Numbered from the stretch's first letter, positions 8,928 through 17,771 are shown. The stretch is DNA of 64,000 nucleotides from Prolixibacteraceae bacterium (GCA_003506435.1 DOAQ01000010.1:1-64000), one strand, 5' to 3'. The notes: generated from the sequence alone by a model not told the origin. Program-made: numbers and translations.

Positions 8928-9260
8928 TCAGTCAAGGGAAAGCTCTTTTACCGGGTCCCAGAAATTTTCTTTGAAATTCAATATCTGGTCATCTTCGACA
9001 ACAAAACCTTCGTTTTCAAGCAATTCCTGCATGACGTTTCCGGCGCCAAAATGGTGTTTCCCGGTAAGCAAACCGTTTCGGTTTACCACCCGGTGAGCCG
9101 GAATATATTCGGGGTACGAATGCGCGTTGTTCATCGCCCAGCCAACCATGCGCGACGATTGTTTCGACCCCAGGAACGCGGCAATGGCCCCGTAACTGGT
9201 AACCCGCCCTACAGGAATTTGCCGGACGACTTCGTACACCTGTTGATAGAAATCTGACAT
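8928..9260 (-). CDS. Alkyltransferase-like protein (MGMT family, no active Cys)
   Basis: Small protein of the O6-alkylguanine-DNA alkyltransferase C-terminal fold. VGRVTSYGAIAAFLGSKQSSRMVGWAMNNA includes the helix-turn-helix and arginine finger region. The active-site motif PCHRV is replaced by IPAHRVVN, so the acceptor Cys is Ala. That is the hallmark of alkyltransferase-like (ATL) proteins, which bind alkylated bases and hand them to nucleotide excision repair. Start set at 9260 (MSDFYQQ): it is one base past the trmB stop, consistent with translational coupling; an in-frame ATG at 9275 would overlap trmB. Confidence 0.88.
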   Translation of the reverse strand: MSDFYQQVYEVVRQIPVGRVTSYGAIAAFLGSKQSSRMVGWAMNNAHSYPEYIPAHRVVNRNGLLTGKHHFGAGNVMQELLENEGFVVEDDQILNFKENFWDPVKELSLD

Positions 9261-9261
9261 T

Positions 9262-9999
9262 TTATTCTCTTGCACTCCGTCCGAAACTCCGGTACGGATC
9301 TTTTTCTATTTCAACATTTGGCTCACGCAGAGGTTCACTGTGGCTGAGGCGAAAAGAAAGATATTTTATAGTGATACCCCGTTCCAACCACTGCTTTTCG
9401 TAAAACGTGCGAATCGACAAAATATCATCGGCCAGCCCCGAATGATAAAGATCGTTGGTATTGCACACCACATCGAACTTGTTTTCCAGAACCACGGCTT
9501 CGGTGTACAAATACTGAAAATTGCTGTCTGTTTTCAGATGCACAAGGCCGTTTTCAACCAGTACCTGCCGGTATTTTTCCATGAAATTGGTTGCAGTCAG
9601 CCTTCTCCGTGTTTTTTTCATTTGCGGATCGGGAAAAGTCAGCCATATTTCAGAAACTTCACCATCAGCAAAAAAAGTATTGATTATTTCGATATTGGTT
9701 CGCAGAAAAGCTACATTTTTCAGCCCTTTCAGCTTTGCTTCTGTCGCGCCTTTCCACATTCGAGCGCCTTTAATATCGACTCCAACAAAATTTTTCTCCG
9801 TATATTTTTCAGCCAGTTGTACTGAATATTCGCCTTTTCCGCAGCCCAATTCCAGAACAATCGGGTGATTATTTGCGAAAAAGCCGCTCCAGTTTCCCTT
9901 CAATTCGTGATCATCCTGATCGATGCTTTTAAACGGGGCTTCAATAACATGGTCGAATGAAGCCAGATCAGCAAATTTCTTAAGTTTACCTTTTCCCAC
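9262..9999 (-). CDS. trmB: tRNA (guanine-N7-)-methyltransferase
   Basis: SAM-dependent methyltransferase making m7G46 in tRNA. SAM-binding motif VLELGCGKGEYSVQLAEK lies near residue 50, followed by FVGVDIKGARMWKG. The TrmB signature is EIWLTFPDPQMKKTRRRLT near residue 120. Length 245 is slightly above the ~215-240 family range. It is immediately followed by the ATL gene and preceded by gldH, all on the same strand. Confidence 0.95.
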   Translation of the reverse strand: MGKGKLKKFADLASFDHVIEAPFKSIDQDDHELKGNWSGFFANNHPIVLELGCGKGEYSVQLAEKYTEKNFVGVDIKGARMWKGATEAKLKGLKNVAFLRTNIEIINTFFADGEVSEIWLTFPDPQMKKTRRRLTATNFMEKYRQVLVENGLVHLKTDSNFQYLYTEAVVLENKFDVVCNTNDLYHSGLADDILSIRTFYEKQWLERGITIKYLSFRLSHSEPLREPNVEIEKDPYRSFGRSARE

Positions 10000-10010
10000 T
10001 TTACAACAAC

Positions 10011-10472
10011 TTATTTTCTCTTTTCAACCCTGATTCCCACGTCGCGTATTCCTTCGAGCATTTCGTTGCGCATGCCGTGCTGCATGTTAAACTGATACGT
10101 GCCGCGTTGGGGAAAATAAACATTCGACCGGTAGATAAACTGGTTATCGAACAAATCGCCCAGCCCGCTGCCTAACCATTTTCCGGCGTTATCGGCCAGG
10201 GTAAATTCAACGGTATCGGGAAGACTTGTGCCGTCGGGCGAATCAACTGAAAGAAACAACCAGATGTTGCTGTATGGGTAGTTCCCTTTGTTCCGCAGGT
10301 TGATATATAAATTATGTGCCTGCACGGTGTCTTGTATATCGAAGTTAAAAACAAGGACCGTATCCTTACCCCAACCGTCTTTATGTATTTCCTCATACGA
10401 TTCAAAAATCCTGTTCCGGTCGCAAGCCGCAAGCGATGCAATGATCAGAAAAAGCAGAACAACCCGTCTCAT
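10011..10472 (-). CDS. gldH: Gliding motility lipoprotein GldH
   Basis: Lipoprotein with an N-terminal signal ending in the lipobox LAAC (Cys16 or close). The remaining ~135 residues match the GldH family, with conserved-looking NLYINLRNKGNYPYSNIWLF and the GSGLGDLFDNQF segment. GldH is required for gliding in Flavobacterium and belongs with the type IX secretion/gliding machinery also found at 36-43 kb and 27-33 kb. Its ATG overlaps the ricT stop by four bases (ATGA), implying coupling. Confidence 0.9.
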   Translation of the reverse strand: MRRVVLLFLIIASLAACDRNRIFESYEEIHKDGWGKDTVLVFNFDIQDTVQAHNLYINLRNKGNYPYSNIWLFLSVDSPDGTSLPDTVEFTLADNAGKWLGSGLGDLFDNQFIYRSNVYFPQRGTYQFNMQHGMRNEMLEGIRDVGIRVEKRK

Positions 10473-11617
10473 GATTTTTGTTGTGGATTACGGCGTTTAA
10501 AATTGCGGTTCTTACCACGTCCTTTGTTCCGGACCGATTTCTTCGGGTCGTCGAAACGGGTTAGACTGTCTTGTTGAATTACATCTTTGTATCCTTTTTC
10601 TTCGGGCAGAGTCAGGTCGTGCTCTTTGATCGCCAGTTTTTCAACTTTTCTTTTTTTCTGATTCTGACGAATAATTTCTTTTACCCTTTCCACCGGGATG
10701 GGAATCTGGTTCATTGGCGCTTCGCTGTCGAGCGAATACCAATACATTCCTTTAAATATTTCTGATTTCTGAAAAACATAGCGTCCTTTCTCTGTTTCAA
10801 GCGCCACATTGGTAGGTGGGAAATCTCTTTGCGCATCAATGTAGGTATCCACTTCGTAATTGAGGCAGCACTTCAGCTTGCCACACTGGCCGGCAAGTTT
10901 TTGCGGGTTCAGCGAAATTTCCTGGTAACGCGCCGAATTGGTGGTTACCGAAACAAAACTATGCACCCAGGTAGCGCAGCACAGTTCGCGTCCGCAGGGA
11001 CCAATACCACCGATACGACCGGCTTCCTGTCTGGCTCCGATTTGCTTCATCTCGATGCGGATGTGAAATGTATCGGCCAGAACTTTAATCAGTTGCCGAA
11101 AATCGACCCGTTCGTCGGCGATGTAGTAAAAAATAGCCTTGGTCCTGTCTCCCTGATATTCAACATCACCTATTTTCATGTCCAACCGCAGGTCGGAAGC
11201 AATCTGCCGCGACTTCAACATGGTTTGGTGTTCCAGTTGCATCGACTCTTTCCACTTGTCAATATCAATTTGTTTGGCTTTTCGGTATATTTTCCGAAGT
11301 TCGCCATTCACCAGGGTAACTTTGTGCTTTTTCATCTGGTCGGGCACCAGGTCGCCGGTGAGTGAAACAACCCCAATATCATGTCCCGGATTCGCTTCAA
11401 CAGCAACAATATCGCCGGGTTTTATTTTCAGATGGTTAACATTATGAAAGTAGTCTTTACGGGTATTTTTAAAACGAACTTCTACCAATTCGTCGGGATT
11501 AGCCACATTAATAACATCGCTGAGCCAATCATACACTTCCAGCTTCGAACAGGTTCCCCCGTTACCACGGCAACAGCCCCGTTCTATCAAATTATCTTCA
11601 CACACAATCTTGTCCAT
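10469..11617 (-). CDS. ricT: PSP1/RicT (YaaT)-like protein
   Basis: Homologue of Bacillus RicT/YaaT, a member of an Fe-S-binding complex implicated in mRNA processing and regulation. The PSP1 C-terminal domain spans about residues 70-260. Cysteine clusters are conspicuous: ERGCCRGNGGTC near the N-terminus, GPCGRELCCATW and QCGKLKCCLNYE in the core. The C-terminal 60 residues are Lys/Arg-rich and probably disordered. Bacteroidota frequently place it beside gldH, as here. What it does in this phylum is not established. Confidence 0.88.
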   Translation of the reverse strand: MDKIVCEDNLIERGCCRGNGGTCSKLEVYDWLSDVINVANPDELVEVRFKNTRKDYFHNVNHLKIKPGDIVAVEANPGHDIGVVSLTGDLVPDQMKKHKVTLVNGELRKIYRKAKQIDIDKWKESMQLEHQTMLKSRQIASDLRLDMKIGDVEYQGDRTKAIFYYIADERVDFRQLIKVLADTFHIRIEMKQIGARQEAGRIGGIGPCGRELCCATWVHSFVSVTTNSARYQEISLNPQKLAGQCGKLKCCLNYEVDTYIDAQRDFPPTNVALETEKGRYVFQKSEIFKGMYWYSLDSEAPMNQIPIPVERVKEIIRQNQKKRKVEKLAIKEHDLTLPEEKGYKDVIQQDSLTRFDDPKKSVRNKGRGKNRNFKRRNPQQKS

Positions 11618-11682
11618 AGCACTGTATTTTACTGCCTGACAGAAGTAACGAACCTTCCCGACAGAGAATTACTTAAAACATA

Positions 11683-11690
11683 CAAAAGTA
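11683..11690 (-). promoter_or_regulatory. -7 box of ricT-gldH
   Basis: Minus strand reads TACTTTTG, exact to TAnnTTTG, 66-73 bases upstream of the ricT start. Confidence 0.45.
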
Positions 11691-11773
11691 ATGATTAATG
11701 CGTATAAAAAAAGTGCTGAACAACCGGTTAACAGGCAATAATTTAACCGAATCGTTTTTGCAACTTTAGGAAC

Positions 11774-11781
11774 TAATTTTG
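11774..11781 (+). promoter_or_regulatory. -7 box of the hybrid kinase gene
   Basis: TAATTTTG is an exact match to TAnnTTTG, 39-46 bases upstream of the kinase start. An upstream TTTG at 11757-11760 is only 13 bases away, closer than usual, so the -33 element is uncertain. Confidence 0.4.
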
Positions 11782-11819
11782 ATCCGGATTTTTGTTGTTT
11801 CTTAAATTGCGATTTCTGC

Positions 11820-14342
11820 ATGGGTAAAAATAGGAATGAAAGTGCAAGGCTTATCGAAGCATTGATTGCCGAAAACAATCAGTTAAAAACAGCATTGGAT
11901 AAGTTAAAAAACGACAGAAATATTTCGGATTCGGATCAGCCTGCTTACAGAGAAGATCGTTTTCTTCGCTTGTTCGATGAAATGAATTCTGCCTCGGCTT
12001 TTCACCGAATGATTTTTGATGAACAAGGAAAGCCTGTCGATTATGAATTCATCCGGGTTAATAAAATGTTTGAGACGTTTACCGGGTTAAAAGCTGAAAA
12101 CATAATTGGCCGAAGAATACGGGAAGTATTACCTGAAACAGAACAATACTGGATTGAAAAATACGGACAGGTTGTTGTCTCCGGCGAACCGGTTGAGTTT
12201 GAAAATTATTCCGGAGCATTGGATCGGTATTACAATGTTCATGCGTACCGCCCGATGAAAGACCATTTTGTCGTTACTTTTATTGATATTACCGAACAAA
12301 AACGATCGCAAATAAAGATCAACGAAACAAAAGCTTTTTACGAGAGGATTTTGGAAACAACACACGATGGAATTTGGGTTACCAACCAGGACGATGTATT
12401 TGTTTTTGCGAATTCAGCTATTGAAAAAATTGCCATGGCCAGGAAAAAAGATATCATCGGCCACAATATTATAAAAGACTTTCCTAAAGATGCGGTCAAA
12501 GGCATCTTGCCTTACTATCTGAAAACAAAAAAAACAAATAAGGCAGTTGAATATGAGGCAACGGCGGTAACCATGGCAGGAAAAAAAATCATTCTGAAGG
12601 GATGGATGGTTCCAATATTGGAAAACAATGAATTTAAAGGAATCATTTGCTCAAGTCAGGATATTACGGAAAGCCGGGAAGCTGAAAAATCTTTGGCCGA
12701 ACAAAAGCTCAGGTTGCAGGAGGTCGTCGGAAATTTACATGGAATCGTCTTTCGCTGCGAAAATGACGAAAACTGGACCATGTCGTTTGTAAGCGCCGGA
12801 GTGACGAACCTTACCGGATACACGCCAAAAGAAATTCTGGGAAACAAAGTGATTTCATACAAGGAAATCATTCACCCCGAAGACACGGACCTGGTCGATA
12901 AGAGGATTTCAGATGCCGTTTCGCGCAATGGAAAGTATAAAATAGAATATCGCATTCATACGAAAGACGGAAACTGTAAATGGGTTTACGAACAGGGAAC
13001 CGGGATAAAAGATGAAGCCGGGAAGTTAGACCATCTGGAAGGCTACATTTTCGACATTTCGGACCGAAAAAAAATGGAACTCGAAATTATCGAGAAGAAC
13101 AAGGAAATTGCCGCACAAAATGAAGAATTCATTTCCATCAACGAAGAACTGCAATCGACTATCGAACAGATACAGGTTATTAATAATCAATTGCGCGAAG
13201 CCAAGCTGAAGGCAGAGGAAAGCGACCGGCTCAAATCGGCTTTCCTGGCAAACATGTCGCACGAGATACGGACGCCCATGAACAGCATTATCGGTTTTTC
13301 AGGGCTGCTTACTGAACGGGGCCTGAAATGGAAAAAGAGGAAACAGTACAGTCGGTTGATTTTATCGGCCGGCGAATATCTCCTTCGCATTATCGACGAC
13401 ATTGTAGACATTGCAAAAATTGAATCAAACCTGTTGCTCATTGAAAGCTCGGGACAGAATCTACATTCCCTTTTAGATGAAACTTATTCGTATCACCTGC
13501 AAAGCAAATTGCTGAAACAAAAAAGTCAGCTTGAATTGTGGCTTGATGTCAGTAATGTTTCTCCGGATTTAATTTTAGACACCGATCCGGTGCGGTTTAA
13601 GCAGGTGATCAACAATCTGATATCGAATGCAATAAAAAACACGCTTACCGGGCATGTCGGATTTGGAGTGAAACAAGTAGAAACGGAAGAAAAACGAATC
13701 GTATTTTATGTGGAAGATACAGGGATTGGGATTCCGGAAGAAAGCAAGGAAATAATTTTTGAACGTTTTATGCAGGTTCGCAGAGAAAACCCGGTTGCCG
13801 GGACCGGCCTGGGATTGAGTATCTGCAAGGGAATACTGAATTTAATGAATGGCGACATCTGGATGGAATCGGAACCCGAAAAAGGAACAACTTTCTATTT
13901 TTCGCTGCCTTATAACCCGGCAAACCGGCAACAACAAACTGGCATCAAGCCGGCAAGATCATTCCGGATTCCGGAACTAAAAAACAAACTTATTTATATT
14001 GCTGAAGACGACTATTCTTCGTTTTTGTATCTGAGGGAAGTTCTGGCAATCACCAATGCCCGGATTGCCCATGCCACAAACGGGCAAATGCTGGTTGAGA
14101 TGGTCCTGCAGGAGACACCCGACCTGGTATTGGCAGATATCAGCATGCCGGTGATGAGCGGCATCGACGCAATCAAACAATTGCGGGCAATGAATTATAC
14201 GTTCCCGGTTATTGCGCAAACGGCTTATGCTTTGATTGAAGAAAAAGACAGTTGTCTCAAAGCCGGTTGCTCGTCATACATTTCGAAACCGATTGATGCC
14301 AATTTACTGTTTGAACTGATTAACCAAAGCATGGAACAATAA
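11820..14342 (+). CDS. PAS-domain hybrid sensor histidine kinase
   Basis: Soluble hybrid kinase with no membrane helices. After a short coiled coil (~1-35) come three PAS-type sensor modules (about 45-155, 165-285, 290-420), another coiled coil (~425-470), and the HisKA domain with ANMSHEIRTPMNSIIGFS; the phosphoacceptor is His481. The ATPase domain has NNLISNAIKNTLTG, DTGIGIPEESKE and GTGLGLSICKGI. A C-terminal receiver domain (~715-835) has IAEDDYSS, Asp773 in LVLADISMP, and SKPI. It lies between ricT and holB on the opposite strand. No separate response regulator with a DNA-binding domain is adjacent; the signal is unknown, presumably cytoplasmic. Confidence 0.93.
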   Translation: MGKNRNESARLIEALIAENNQLKTALDKLKNDRNISDSDQPAYREDRFLRLFDEMNSASAFHRMIFDEQGKPVDYEFIRVNKMFETFTGLKAENIIGRRIREVLPETEQYWIEKYGQVVVSGEPVEFENYSGALDRYYNVHAYRPMKDHFVVTFIDITEQKRSQIKINETKAFYERILETTHDGIWVTNQDDVFVFANSAIEKIAMARKKDIIGHNIIKDFPKDAVKGILPYYLKTKKTNKAVEYEATAVTMAGKKIILKGWMVPILENNEFKGIICSSQDITESREAEKSLAEQKLRLQEVVGNLHGIVFRCENDENWTMSFVSAGVTNLTGYTPKEILGNKVISYKEIIHPEDTDLVDKRISDAVSRNGKYKIEYRIHTKDGNCKWVYEQGTGIKDEAGKLDHLEGYIFDISDRKKMELEIIEKNKEIAAQNEEFISINEELQSTIEQIQVINNQLREAKLKAEESDRLKSAFLANMSHEIRTPMNSIIGFSGLLTERGLKWKKRKQYSRLILSAGEYLLRIIDDIVDIAKIESNLLLIESSGQNLHSLLDETYSYHLQSKLLKQKSQLELWLDVSNVSPDLILDTDPVRFKQVINNLISNAIKNTLTGHVGFGVKQVETEEKRIVFYVEDTGIGIPEESKEIIFERFMQVRRENPVAGTGLGLSICKGILNLMNGDIWMESEPEKGTTFYFSLPYNPANRQQQTGIKPARSFRIPELKNKLIYIAEDDYSSFLYLREVLAITNARIAHATNGQMLVEMVLQETPDLVLADISMPVMSGIDAIKQLRAMNYTFPVIAQTAYALIEEKDSCLKAGCSSYISKPIDANLLFELINQSMEQ

Positions 14343-14357
14343 GGCCGGAACAGTATC

Positions 14358-15482
14358 TTATTTCCGGATTAGCTTCGTTGTTTTAAATGCAACATCCGTA
14401 AAAATGATCCGCGGATTCCCATTCATGGCAATATGGTTGAACGCCTCCTCGAAAAGTTCGCTTAGTTGAATGATATTTCGTTCGTTAATGAACGGGGCAA
14501 AACGTTTCGAAAAATCGGCCTCGTTATCATCCATAAAAACCAGTTCGCTGTTTTTCAGGTTCGAAACAAAGTTTTCGCGAAGTAATTTCATGCCGTAAAG
14601 TAAAAAACTCTTTTGCTTCTCACGACCGATGTTCGACATGCTTTCCGACCAGGTAAATAGATCGAGAAACTTTCGCCCGTACGACGAACGCATCAGTTCC
14701 TTAAAACTTTCCAGGTTGAAGGCCGAAACCTCGTCGGGCTGCAACAGTTCGAGCGCTTTACGGAAATTTCCCCGCGCCAGATGGACAATCGTATCAACAT
14801 TTGCACCGTCAGCCTCCGGAACATTTACCAGCGCCTCTTTCATCGATACATCATCTATAGGCGGAAATTTTACCAACTGGCACCTCGACCGGATGGTAAC
14901 GATAAGGTCTTCTTCGTTTTCGGCAACCAGCAAAAACAAGGTTTTATTGGGCGGCTCCTCAATCATTTTCAGCAGTTTGTTGGCACAGGCAACATGCATC
15001 TTTTCCGGCATCCAGATGATCATCACTTTAAATTCTGCCTCGAACGATTTCAGGTTCAGCTTGCGGATGATTTCTTCGCTTTCGTTCGAATAAATTAACC
15101 CCTGCGCGTTTTCGGCGCCAATCAGGCCAAACCACTGATCAAGATCGAAATAGGCATTTTTTGTAACTGTTGCCCGCCATTCTTCCAGAAAATTGTCGCT
15201 CACCGGATCTTTGAATTTCGGCGTTTTCACCACCGGAAAAACAAAATGGAGGTCGGGATGGATCAGCTTGTGGTATTTCCTGCACGAGGGACATTCGCCG
15301 CACGAATCGTTTTCCTGCTTATTCAGGCATGAAACATATTGTGCGTAAGCAAGAGCAAGGGGCAGGTTTCCCGAGCCGTCGGGGCCGGCAAACAATTGTG
15401 CATGGCTCACCCGTCCGTCGTTTACCGACTGAAGTAAACTTCTTTTTATACCTTCCTGTCCGATTACCTGGCGAAAAAACAT
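14358..15482 (-). CDS. holB: DNA polymerase III subunit delta'
   Basis: Clamp-loader subunit. N-terminal AAA+ domain has a degenerate P-loop, GPDGSGNLPLALAYA, where the Lys is replaced by Asn as expected for non-hydrolysing delta'. A zinc-type cysteine cluster follows (CGECPSCRKYH plus an upstream Cys). LLKMIEEPPNKTLFLLVAEN and TIRSRCQLVKF (SRC motif) are clear. Length 374 fits Bacteroidota homologues. It converges with the hybrid kinase gene, with 15 bases between the stops. Confidence 0.92.
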   Translation of the reverse strand: MFFRQVIGQEGIKRSLLQSVNDGRVSHAQLFAGPDGSGNLPLALAYAQYVSCLNKQENDSCGECPSCRKYHKLIHPDLHFVFPVVKTPKFKDPVSDNFLEEWRATVTKNAYFDLDQWFGLIGAENAQGLIYSNESEEIIRKLNLKSFEAEFKVMIIWMPEKMHVACANKLLKMIEEPPNKTLFLLVAENEEDLIVTIRSRCQLVKFPPIDDVSMKEALVNVPEADGANVDTIVHLARGNFRKALELLQPDEVSAFNLESFKELMRSSYGRKFLDLFTWSESMSNIGREKQKSFLLYGMKLLRENFVSNLKNSELVFMDDNEADFSKRFAPFINERNIIQLSELFEEAFNHIAMNGNPRIIFTDVAFKTTKLIRK

Positions 15483-15634
15483 TTTCCTTTTATTTTGAAG
15501 AAGTCCAAAAATACGAATTCTGCTTCCATAACCGCCGTTTTTGGGGCAGAAATTTCCTCCGGTGAATTTTATTTTATTATTAATCCTGACATTCAGGGAA
15601 CAGTTCCCCCGTTTCGCGAGGAATATATTTTTTC

Positions 15635-15642
15635 TATCTTTG
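15635..15642 (+). promoter_or_regulatory. Promoter of pgk
   Basis: TATCTTTG is an exact -7 box, with TTTC (3 of 4 to TTTG) at 15612-15615, 19 bases upstream. Transcription would start near 15649, which rules out the longer open reading frame that begins at 15495 and supports the pgk ATG at 15675. Confidence 0.55.
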
Positions 15643-15674
15643 AATTCACATTTACGTACCTAAAAAAAACAAAT

Positions 15675-16868
15675 ATGCAAACAATCAGCACGTATGATTT
15701 CGCAGGAAAAAAAGCGTTGATCCGCGTGGATTTTAACGTTCCGTTGAATGACAATTTCGAGATCACCGATGATACACGTATCCGTGCCGCCATACCAACG
15801 ATCAAAAAGATTATTGAAAAAGGCGGCTCTCCGATTATCATGTCACACTTTGGCCGTCCGAAAAGCGGACCGGAAGACAAGTTTTCGATGCGTCATCTTG
15901 TAAAACATTTCAGCAACTTGCTGGGTGTTGACGTAAAACTCGCTCCCGATTGCATTGGCGAAGAAGTAAAAGCCATGGCAAAAGCCCTGAAACCGGGTGA
16001 AGTATTGTTGCTCGAAAATCTTCGTTTCCACAAGGAAGAAGAAAAAGGCGATGTTGAATTTTCACGTCAGTTGGCCGAAAACGGCGACTGCTGGGTAAAC
16101 GATGCATTCGGAACAGCGCATCGTGCACACGCTTCAACAGCCGTGATGGCACAATTCTTCCCGAACGACAAAATGTTCGGGTACCTGATCGAAGGAGAAA
16201 TAGAAAGCCTCGATAAAGTACTGAAAAACCCAACCCGTCCGATGACTGCAATCATGGGCGGAGCTAAAGTTTCTTCGAAAATTACCATCATCGAAAACAT
16301 GTTGGACAAAGTGGACAACCTGATTATCGGCGGCGGAATGACCTACACATTCGTAAAAGCCAATGGTGGTAAAATCGGCAACTCGATTTGCGAAGACGAT
16401 TATCTTGAAATGGCATTGGCCATTCAGAAAAAAGCCGCTGAAAAAGGCGTGAAGTTGTACATTGCAACCGACGTTGTTGCTGCCGACGATTTCAGTCCTG
16501 AAGCCAATACCCAGCCTGCTCCTGCCAACAACATCCCCGACGGATGGCAAGGTCTGGATGCCGGTCCTGAAACGATTGCTACATTCAAAAATGTAATTGA
16601 AAATTCAGGAACAATCCTTTGGAATGGTCCAGTGGGCGTTTTCGAATTCGACAAATTTGCAGTTGGCTCGCGCGCTGTTGCCGAAGCCATTGCTGCTGCA
16701 ACTAAAAAAGGCGCTTTCTCGCTCATCGGTGGTGGCGACTCAGTTGCCTGCATCAACAAATTCGAGTTGGCCGATCAGGTTTCATACATTTCAACTGCCG
16801 GTGGCGCGCTGCTCGAATACCTCGAAGGCCGCGTATTACCAGGAGTTGCTGCTGTTCTCGGAGAATAA
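15675..16868 (+). CDS. pgk: Phosphoglycerate kinase
   Basis: Glycolytic enzyme transferring phosphate between 1,3-bisphosphoglycerate and ADP. Signatures are ALIRVDFNVPLND at the N-terminus, SHFGRPKSGPEDKFSM, FGTAHRAHAST, GGAKVSSKI, NGPVGVFEFDKFA and IGGGDSVACI. The start at 15675 gives 397 residues, the normal length; an in-frame extension to 15495 has no family similarity and would start upstream of the promoter. A strong terminator follows. Confidence 0.97.
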   Translation: MQTISTYDFAGKKALIRVDFNVPLNDNFEITDDTRIRAAIPTIKKIIEKGGSPIIMSHFGRPKSGPEDKFSMRHLVKHFSNLLGVDVKLAPDCIGEEVKAMAKALKPGEVLLLENLRFHKEEEKGDVEFSRQLAENGDCWVNDAFGTAHRAHASTAVMAQFFPNDKMFGYLIEGEIESLDKVLKNPTRPMTAIMGGAKVSSKITIIENMLDKVDNLIIGGGMTYTFVKANGGKIGNSICEDDYLEMALAIQKKAAEKGVKLYIATDVVAADDFSPEANTQPAPANNIPDGWQGLDAGPETIATFKNVIENSGTILWNGPVGVFEFDKFAVGSRAVAEAIAAATKKGAFSLIGGGDSVACINKFELADQVSYISTAGGALLEYLEGRVLPGVAAVLGE

Positions 16869-16888
16869 TTTTTACCGAAAATATATTG

Positions 16889-16925
16889 AAAAGCCCGAAG
16901 TTCGATACTTCGGGCTTTTTGTTTT
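16889..16925 (+). terminator. Terminator of pgk
   Basis: Twelve-base-pair stem, AAAAGCCCGAAG at 16889-16900 with its complement at 16908-16919, 7-nt loop, followed by T residues. Confidence 0.85.
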
Positions 16926-16976
16926 TACGTTCCTCTTTCTTTCGCGTCAGTACAATATTATCGTGCCATTTCCGCA

Positions 16977-17296
16977 TTATAGCGTCATTCCGGCGCAGGC
17001 CGGAATCTCATCGCAAGCCGGGATACATTTTTCGATGGCCAGTTCTACCGCAAGTTTGGCGGTTTCCAGCAATTGGCCGGATTGCTCATTTTCAAACCAG
17101 TACGGTCTGCCATTTATGGAAATTCAGACTCCACGAAGTCAATTGGCTTATCGCTTTCCCATTCTTCAACCAGAACATTTGTTGTGATATAGCCGGATAC
17201 GGCATGTTTGCCTGTCGGCTTTTTCATCACAAACGAACAACGATACCAATAATATTTTGAGGCCAAATAATCGATCAGAAAGGAATATTTAATCAT
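16977..17296 (-). pseudogene. Small unrecognised gene with a frameshift and repeat-derived C-terminus
   Basis: The first frame starts at 17296 (MIKYSFLIDYLASKYYW) inside the end of the upstream small gene, overlapping it by 8 bases, and stops at 17114. A different frame continues seamlessly in character from ~17116 (INGRPYWFENEQSGQLLE, then LAVELAIEK) to a stop at 16977-16979. A single-base shift near 17114-17118 therefore seems to split one gene of about 105 codons. The last ~14 residues of the second frame (ACDEIPACAGMTL) are read through an intergenic hairpin repeat at 16984-17008. Family unknown. It could also be a sequencing error or two real short proteins. Confidence 0.5.
16984..17008. 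repeat. Dispersed GTCA...TCT hairpin repeat
   Basis: GTCATTCCGGC and GCCGGAATCT flank a short GCAG loop with a perfect 8-bp stem (16987-16994 with 16999-17006). The layout, GTCA then an arm, then the inverse arm ending TCT, recurs at 25820-25857 and 31467-31492. Confidence 0.5.
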
Positions 17297-17492
17297 CTCC
17301 GTAATCAAATTCAACAACCATCATCGACGCGCAATTGGTGCAAATGTCCTTCGGAATTTTTTCGCTTGATAAAAATAATTCCCGGAATTTGTCCCGTGTT
17401 AAAACTTCACTTTGAACAAAGAGTTTTCCGGCCTTGAAGCAAGCACTTTCAAGGGCGCCTTCAACCAATATTTTTTCTCGTTTTGCATCCAT
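17289..17492 (-). CDS. Small hypothetical protein (67 aa)
   Basis: Not recognised. The 67-residue product starts MDAKREKILVEG, has a CTNC motif near its C-terminus and ends in an acidic EFDYGDD. The downstream small gene starts inside its last codons with an 8-base overlap, which argues that both are translated. It belongs to a same-strand run following the RAYT transposase gene. Confidence 0.5.
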   Translation of the reverse strand: MDAKREKILVEGALESACFKAGKLFVQSEVLTRDKFRELFLSSEKIPKDICTNCASMMVVEFDYGDD

Positions 17493-17544
17493 GGCAGGGA
17501 TTTTTCAGGATTGGGGGCATCAGAGATTGGAATGAAAAAATTCT

Positions 17545-17760
17545 TTAGTTGTTCTCCAATTCAATATTCGCAATATCTATAGCCTGGATAAGTTCATTTT
17601 CCTCCAGCATTCGTATTTCAGAATTGAGGACTTTATGCTTCTTCAAAACTTTTCCGTTTCGCAGAATCACGTTCACAATCTGATAGCCCATGCCGCTTTC
17701 AGGCAAATTTATACGCTTATTGATAAAGCTCTCCGGCAATTTGATGGTATTGTTTGGCAT
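17545..17760 (-). CDS. Small hypothetical protein (71 aa)
   Basis: Not recognised. The 71-residue product has an amphipathic, probably beta-rich pattern (INLPESGMGYQIVNVILRNG) and an acidic tail ending IELENN. Its start lies 11 bases beyond the stop of the RAYT gene, so the two are probably co-transcribed. Possible roles include an accessory to the transposase or an unrelated passenger; nothing in the sequence decides. Confidence 0.55.
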   Translation of the reverse strand: MPNNTIKLPESFINKRINLPESGMGYQIVNVILRNGKVLKKHKVLNSEIRMLEENELIQAIDIANIELENN

Positions 17761-17771
17761 GATAGTAAATC

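Noticed and set aside
11669..11878. 69-codon hydrophobic frame antisense to the kinase start
   Set aside because: It covers the promoters of ricT and the kinase; hydrophobicity is explained by the AT-rich promoter region.
15495..15674. N-terminal extension of pgk
   Set aside because: It lies upstream of or within the promoter at 15612-15642 and has no similarity; the start at 15675 gives normal length.
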